A stretch of DNA of 64,000 nt from Lunularia cruciata (Eukaryota > Streptophyta > Marchantiopsida > Lunulariales > Lunulariaceae), in contig OX419761.1 in assembly GCA_948567375.1 (NCBI GenBank), forward strand, positions 14,670,243 through 14,734,242, in the 5' to 3' direction. The notes under the pieces are model-generated. The model saw only the letters and a list, made by a program, of their open reading frames with translations, was not told the DNA's origin and did not search any database. Below are positions 57,557-64,000 of this stretch, piece by piece. Position numbers and translations under genes: made by a program. How positions within the stretch are numbered: position 1 is the first letter of the stretch; every line of letters begins with the position of its first letter.

Positions 57557-57751
57557 ATGATGAGATGCGCAACAATCTTGGTAGTTGCAATCGCATCTCT
57601 TCTTGCGATCGGTGCACATGCTTCATACCTTACTCAGATCCAGGAACCATCCATTTCCACCGGGTCCATGATTATCTCCTATTGTGAAGACCTTCCTATA
57701 CGTATTGTCATCGACTATGTCATTATCAGCTCACTACAGTCAGTAACGTAG
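57557..57751 (+). CDS. Short ORF with predicted signal peptide
   Basis: 64 codons from a real ATG. Residues 1-22 (MMRCATILVVAIASLLAIGAHA) look like a cleavable secretion signal: short N-region, 15-residue hydrophobic core and AHA before the cut. The remaining 42 residues have no recognisable motif and only one Cys. It could be a small secreted protein or the first exon of a larger secreted enzyme, with the true exon ending earlier (for example at a GT inside 57660-57670). No downstream exon was identified, so a pseudogene or chance ORF is also possible. Confidence 0.3.
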   Translation: MMRCATILVVAIASLLAIGAHASYLTQIQEPSISTGSMIISYCEDLPIRIVIDYVIISSLQSVT

Positions 57752-59689
57752 ACACCTAATGTAGATGACAAGAAAAGTGGCCGCAGTTTTTCCCTCTCCA
57801 TAATTCCTTCTGAGTAGCATGCTGGCAACCATGCATACAATTCAGAAAGTCTTATCGCTTTCTACTTGCGTATTCTTGCGCTTTAAACTTCATTCTAATT
57901 TCCAGTTTGAATGTAGACAAAGTTCTGTTCGACCGACAAAGGTGTCTCCGAGTAAAAGTTCCCAGAGCTGCGACAGGCACCACTTTCGCGGTACCTACTA
58001 CAGTAGAACTTCCTTCTCTCATTAGAATCTGATCAATTCTTAGACGAGGCCTGAGCTGTTAGTCAGTGACTTGTACTTCTGTTCTGTTATAATATGATGC
58101 AGAAACAGATTAGTTGGAAGCTATCTTACAGAAATCACTCAACCCATGAGTTGAGAGGAGACAGGGAGTTCTATTCATGATCCCGTGGGAAACCCAAGCA
58201 TACCATCTTCTTCTTCTCGTCAACCCATGCCAATATTACGGTGGCTGGTTGTTATCGAGGAAAGAATATGATTCATGATACCGTCGCCCGCAGGCTTCCA
58301 AAGCAGCAGACCGATGGTGTTGGTGCTCAACCACTAGAAGCGCCGGTACATTTGGCATGCGCCATGGGCGAGGCGTCCTTGTGTTTGCTCCTTCCTTTCT
58401 GTGAAGTTTGTTGCCTCAGTGATTTGTCCATGTAACTAGCAGCAGCATCCCTCTGCTAGTGACCACTCTGTGAAGAGTAAGATGGTCTACCTGTGTTCTA
58501 AACGACCGTGGACGTGTTCAGAAATCGCTGAAAAACGCCAGATACGAGAGCTCTGGATTACACTAGCGTTGCTCCAAAAGAGTCCCTCTATGTCACTAGA
58601 ATAAGAGTGTCCCTGTGTGTGAATAATATAAAGTGGAGCAAATCTGTCTAACGAAATCTAACTTACAAACTAAGCGAGCCATCCGTTCTGACCCAGCCAA
58701 TCCTACTTCTGCTAGACTAAGTACTGTACTGTACTCAATTTGGTCATAGCAAGAATCAAACCCCATAAGTTTCTTAGAGCCTGATGTGTCTCAATGATAG
58801 TCATCAATACAAGGATGCTAATATCAACAAGGCCACGAACCCAAAGTTAAGCATTCTTCTGAATGTTTGTGACGTCAATAAAGTTTGATAATCTCCGGTC
58901 ATTGGTTACATATCTAGATCCAATTTATAAAATTTTAGTAGATCATAATCTAGAAGTCTAAAATCTAGATATAAATACTATAACCAATGGTCACATGAGC
59001 ATATTGCAATATAAATTAAACCATCATATGAGATTTTGAGCTTATCTAGGTGTTTTAGATTTTAGACGTTAACTAGCTTGAATTATAAGGACTTCCAAAC
59101 TTTTCAAGTTTAGAAATATAAATCAATCAATAATTGGCTTATGATTTGAGAAGTTAACAGATTGTAGTCGTTCAAAAAATCAATTTCATATACCCCGACG
59201 AGAACAAAGATAATACTTTGAAGATTATCGGAGTTTTGCTTTGCAAAATTTACACATTATCTACTGTGAATATGCGTATATTGAAGTATGCTTACTAATA
59301 TTTACGTAGAAAATTAATGTATAGGAAAAGGCTATAATCTCAAGAAGTTTCTTATCATGACAAGTCCTATATATAAATGCGTTGTGCTTTTTAATAAAAT
59401 CTTCGTAACAGATAATTTTCCAAGGAGGAAAACACTGAATTTTACGATTTTAGATTTCTCCTAGACCAATGCAATTACTGATAAGATATTATTGCTTGAA
59501 TATTATCCTAAACGAATATGGGGAGGGCCTCGACATCAGTTCTAAATATCTTCCTTTCATATCAGCTTTTCAAGCAAACCATGTCCTTAAACGCTCGGAA
59601 ACCCGAATGTGTGGTTAACAAGAAGTTGAATCTTCTCAATCTGTACAGCCCATACGTTTACAAGATTCAACTAATTAAAAGTTGTAATG
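57752..59689. other. Intergenic; no gene visible
   Basis: ORFs are short and unremarkable. 58900-59500 is strongly AT-rich. Confidence 0.45.
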
Positions 59690-59766
59690 GGGAAAAAGGC
59701 GACCTCGTACAAAACACGAAGGATGGAAGACCCATCAAGCTGTACAAGGATGAGACAAAGTTTTAA
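59690..59766 (+). repeat. Repeat family R, copy 3
   Basis: It ends an 82-codon ORF (59518-59766). The shared part reads GEKGDLVQNTKDGRPIKLYK, coding-like, which hints that family R derives from a protein-coding element. See 53130 and 55130. Confidence 0.55.
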
Positions 59767-61925
59767 AGCACCATATAACATTCTAAAGTTATCTTGACAG
59801 GTACTATTCATTGACATAGGAAAAAAAATCGGTAAAGTAAGACAAGAATATGGGTGGTTTTTGTAGACGAGTGTTCGTTTCATATTGAAATGTGGTATAA
59901 TCATAATTTTCAGGAAAAGTAATGGAGAAGAATAATTGAAAAGATTGCTCGACTTGTACCAAGTGGTATCATCAAATTTGTACAAGTGGTATCTTCGCTT
60001 AAGTGAAATGAGTTTAAGTCTCATAATCGCGTCAATCCACTTACTTTATTATACACAATTTTATAGACCTTAACATCTTAAGAGATATCTCATATTGATA
60101 CTTTGGACATACTAATGTCATGTATAGAGCAACTAGCATGGCTATCTAAAACTATTCAACTTGTGTTGTGTATGGATATAGTGATAACATCAATAATCGT
60201 TGATATTTGAAATTTTAGCATTTACTGTAGAGCAATTAGCATGGTAATTAGAAAATTTAGATTAATGTTATTACGGAAAAAACAGCGATAACAATAAGAA
60301 ATTTGAAATCACAGCATAACAGAATATATTTGAAAATTTTAAGATAGTTTTATTAAAAAGATAATTTGTATTTATTTCAAAATATCTCATAAATGGTCCA
60401 AATGATTTATAAAATTCTACACCAAGCACCTAATATACAAACAGAAAAATCTTTAAAGTACTTACAGTCTCGAAAAATAGTATGACACACCCACCTCCAC
60501 ACACCTTCTATAAATTTAGTGGAATATTCATAATTTTTTACGGGTACAAAGTAATAAAAAACTGGCGAATTAAAACCCCGTATATTTTTATACTCGTTCA
60601 ATTATTTCAAAACGCTTAGACTATCACCATTATGTTTTATACCGAAGGAACAAGATAAACGTCCTCTAAACCTTCCAGATCCCCTTGTATTTTATGGACT
60701 TCCTCGGCTTAAAAGGAAAACCAATTTTCAAATTAATATAGAATACACAAAAGGCCGTCTCGAGGACACATCGGATTTCTCGTCCCTAAATTCGTTGATG
60801 TCGGGATACAACTAAGCTGGTGTCCCGAGTTTTCTCTTATCTCTAAGTTAGCGCAAACCAGAACGGTAAGAAAGAACATAGAATAACAACGGCGGAGAAG
60901 CATCCAGAACCACCCATTGGCCGGCAGATATTGAGCCACGTGGCGCTCTTCAAAGTCACCCATCAGCCGCTGGATTCCTGCCGTATTCGTTGGTGGCCGT
61001 CAAGTTCAAGTGACCGTCAACCGTTGTACCGCTGGCCCCTAAGACATTGGTAATTAAACTTTGTTAGGGCCTCCGCCAACTAGCATTCTACGTTTCTTGT
61101 AGTTATGTTAATGTTCGGTAACACTATCCTCCGGTAGGAGAAAAAGAATAATTTTGCAGATTTTAAAATTTGAAAGTAGATTAAAATTTTTAATTCCTCA
61201 GAGGTTTTGGCACACAATGTGACTCTTTAATATGCAATACAAGAGAACTAAGAAGATAATGAAACACGCGTGATTGTGACTACAGCCACTCGCCCTGAAC
61301 CAAGAAAAACAGGGGTTTTGGATTTCTAATTTATTTGTCACTTAACAGTAGGTAAATAAATCACACCAACTAAACCACCAAATCAGTGGTATTATCGGAA
61401 GGACATTAGTGTAGTGGATGACCATAACCTTACATTATGACAGAAACCAACCATAATAGTCAAATGTTCTTCTATCGGAGGAGTTAGTACAGCTCAAGAG
61501 AATCTTTTTAGGTCTGGGATAGGAAAAATCTTTTTCTTGCCAAAAGCATTTTCTACCTCTTAAAGGCACCTTTGTTATCTAGACCGCATTAAAGTATTCT
61601 ACATTATTGGGCGGAGTGCCTTGAACACAACGTAATGGAAATCAACCAAAGTGACATCAAAACTACTCCACCTTGATATTTTTAAACATTGGAAAACAAC
61701 GCTGCCTTAAATATATGAACCGCTGCCAATATTATATTGTATCAAATTACTTTATTTCAGTATCAAGACCAAATTTAATACTAATTTCCTACAAAAGGTG
61801 CCATCTTCGTCAAACTTAAGTTGCCTTATTTGCAAAACCTCGGATGATTAATATGAATCTTTTGATACATTTTTAATCAGCTCAATTTACTAAATCACAA
61901 CAAACTTTGTTGTTAAAGTTTACCA
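59767..61925. other. Intergenic, upstream of HSP90C
   Basis: AT-rich with no recognised gene. A minus ORF at 60963-60733 (76 codons, starting MGDFEERHVAQYL) begins at an ATG but shows no domain. Confidence 0.4.
60935..60944. promoter_or_regulatory. Perfect G-box palindrome
   Basis: gccacgtggc is a 10-bp palindrome with the CACGTG core bound by plant bZIP and bHLH factors. It is 1.3 kb upstream of HSP90C, so assignment to that gene is doubtful; it may be chance. Confidence 0.3.
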
Positions 61926-62283
61926 GTCACTAGCCGTGACTCTCTTTCCCGGTGATCGTCACCGGTGACGGCCGCGTCAACTGCCAGATCCCTCCAGACC
62001 TCCCGGGTTCCGTGTCCGGTATGTTCATTCTAGGAGGTTCCTCCGGCTCCTTTCTAAAACCCTCGCTCGCTTGCATTGGCGAAGAAGTTTGAAGAGTTCT
62101 AGGGTCCGCAGAAATCCAGATCCCGTTCTTCTCAATCAATCTGTGCAGCGCAGATTTCCTTCTCTGCAAAGGATTTTGCTCGGCCAGCCACGTCCCGAAG
62201 TCTATCTCGGACCGGATAAGACTTATAACCCCTCGGTGAATTCGACCTCCTTGTTGCAGAACTCACATTAGAGGTTAGAGTGT
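61926..62283 (+). promoter_or_regulatory. HSP90C promoter-proximal region and 5' leader
   Basis: GC content and CpG rise sharply from about 61930, just before the gene. A 12-bp palindrome gtcaccggtgac lies at 61958-61969, and 'aaaccct' (telo-box-like) near 62056. I found no TATA box and no convincing heat-shock element. Stops in the HSP90C frame just before 62284 rule out an upstream in-frame start. Confidence 0.5.
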
Positions 62284-64000
62284 ATGCTGCTCGCCGGAGG
62301 ATCCACGAGGAGAGTGCTGAGCTACACTCGACCCTCATTACTTCTGCAGACCATGGCGATGGCTCCCGCTGCGTCTTTGGCTGGTGTCCGCGGTCTCTCA
62401 GCCGCTACACAGGTGTCTACGGGTCGCCCTGGTGAAATTTCTGAGAGGGTATGTTGAAACTTTCGCTGTGGTGTGTTGAGGTCCGAATTGGGGGTTTCTG
62501 TCCTCCAGGGTTTATGGAGTCTTGATTCAGGGTTGTGAATTGTCTCTAGAACTTTGTGTGTAATATGTCTTCATTCCTGAAGCAGCTGTGATCAGACATT
62601 CCGGCATCTTCCACGTGATGTAGTTATCAAGTTCTGGCCGTTACGAATGACGGTGATCCTCATGGAAAGATTCAGTCTTAATGATTTAGTGTTAGGGATG
62701 TTCATTCTCTGAGCCAATCTTTCCCATGCGGAGCGCAGAATTATAGTAGTGTATTGGTGTGATTGAAACCTTTGTAGTTCTTACGTCTTTGAAACGCCAT
62801 TTACATCTCTCTTGAACTTAGTTTACTCTATCAGCGCACGGACTACATGATTGAAACATGTGAGTGACTGACCCGGTTGAGCGCCGTTATCATGTTGAAT
62901 GCCTTGGGATACAAATTGTTCGTCAGTAGTATGTCTGTTCATGGTGCCGTCGCTTTAAGGTGAAATTGCTGAAGTCCTCATTTTTCTAAGTTGTTACTTT
63001 TGCCTGCAGCGAGCGGTGCCTTCAGTGGCAGCAGTCAGCTCTCCCCGCAACTTGAAGGGTTTGTCCACCTTGGTTAGCAAGCGCTCAATTCTAGGGTCCG
63101 CGAGATCCTTTACTTCATCCGATGTTTTCGCCACTCGACGAGCTTTTTCCTTATATAGAACACAAAGGTTATCAGGAGTCAGGTGTCAGTCAACAGTTGC
63201 CGAGAAGGAAACTGCAGCACCCGTCGAGAAGTTCGAGTATCAAGCTGAGGTAGGGTCATCAAAGGCCTGGCTGGCTCCATAAAATGATTACTCAAACTTG
63301 TTTCCAAGGTTTCTTTTGTGAAACCTCATATATCAGGTCTTTCTCCTAGTCTAGCTTGCCTACCGAACGTTGTTTCGGTGAAGATCTTATGGACTGTGTT
63401 CATTGTCTGAGTAAGTATTTGTGAATTTCCTGGTTGATGTTATCTATAACGGTGTTGTTTGTTGTTTACATTTCCTCTCCAGGTGAGCCGGCTGTTGGAT
63501 CTCATTGTTCACAGTTTGTACAGTCACAAGGAGGTTTTCTTGAGGGAACTGGTCAGTAATGCCAGTGATGCTTTGGACAAGCTTCGTTTCCTCAGCGTTA
63601 CGGAGCCAAATTTGTTGGAAGCTAATCCGAACTTGGAAATCCGAATCAAGAGCGACCCTGAGAATGGCACCATCACCATCACGTGAGTAAACTTTTCCGT
63701 TTCTTTAGTGCTCTCCTGTGTTGCATTTTAGAAGATGCGTTTACTGTTTATTGGATGGGTGGTTTTTAGAATTCAATTTTGTGGAATTTAACGAATTTGT
63801 GAGGTTGTCTATCTCAAGGATGCATTGAATCTCATCTTTCGCCTTTTACATGTGCACTTTTAACAGCCTGCGCGCCATGTTAAAACAAGTCTTGTTTCTG
63901 ATATATGTTTGTACTATCTTTCGGGCAGTGACTCCGGAATTGGGATGACCCGGGAGGAGTTACAGAAGAGTCTAGGAACTATTGCCGAGAGTGGCACCGC
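62284..64000 (+). CDS. HSP90C: Plastid HSP90 chaperone, N-terminal part (truncated by window end)
   Basis: This is an ATP-dependent chaperone of the chloroplast stroma (HSP90.5/CR88 type). Exons: 62284-62448, 63010-63249, 63483-63682 and 63929 to the window end; all introns are GT-AG and all join in frame. Residues 1 to about 115 are Ser/Ala/Arg-rich with almost no acidic residues until about 115, as in a transit peptide. The family begins at [20 protein letters not shown]. The ATPase domain shows [20 protein letters not shown] (E157 catalytic, N161 Mg/ATP-binding) and DSGIGM (D203, adenine-binding). The phrase [11 protein letters not shown] and LSVTEPNLL match plastid rather than mitochondrial HSP90, as I remember the plant paralogues. 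ATG 62284 is the first in frame; ATG 62353 has a better context (ACCATGG) and may be used instead. The middle and C-terminal domains lie outside the window. Confidence 0.96.

Noticed and set aside
62071..62110. Heat-shock element upstream of HSP90C (gaagaagtttgaagagttc)
   Set aside because: GAA and TTC units are not at the required 5-bp phase; no nGAAnnTTCnnGAAn array is seen.

Overview
The window is nuclear DNA of a land plant. It holds a plastid-type HSP90 with a transit peptide, a plant GH9 endo-glucanase split into eight short exons, P450 genes of the plant CYP85 clan, a plant Ty1/copia element and a Mutator-like (MULE/FAR1-type) transposase remnant. The introns of intact genes are short (about 200-750 bp), and old AT-rich transposon debris is abundant. 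I cannot name the species; a non-flowering land plant is possible but this is a weak inference.

Layout. 0.26-4.0 kb: two tandem CYP85-clan P450 pseudogenes on the minus strand, separated by a transposon fragment. 5.7-10.8 kb: a complete but inactivated Ty1/copia retrotransposon with 441-bp LTRs and a 5-bp target duplication. 13.3-17.0 kb: an intact secreted GH9 endo-beta-1,4-glucanase on the plus strand. 17-44 kb: AT-rich, CpG-poor transposon debris, including an unrecognised element family present in both orientations (about 20-30.4 kb), a decayed MULE transposase with a 197-bp-arm palindrome (30.4-31.7 kb), an LRR remnant (33.8 kb), CT-rich microsatellites and a 200-N assembly gap. 47-60 kb: intergenic DNA with three locally repeated families, an inverted repeat pair and one short ORF with a signal peptide. 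62.3-64.0 kb: the first four exons of plastid HSP90 (HSP90C), which runs off the end of the window.

Only two genes look functional: the GH9 endoglucanase (cell-wall glucan remodelling, secreted) and HSP90C (stromal chaperone). They share no pathway, and nothing suggests co-regulation. The P450 cluster is dead: copy 1 lacks its N-terminal half, and copy 2 has nonsense and frameshift lesions and has lost its C-terminus to the intervening transposon sequence.

All positions come from reading the sequence by eye. Exon ends were chosen from splice signals plus family conservation. Identities between repeats are hand-counted or approximate.
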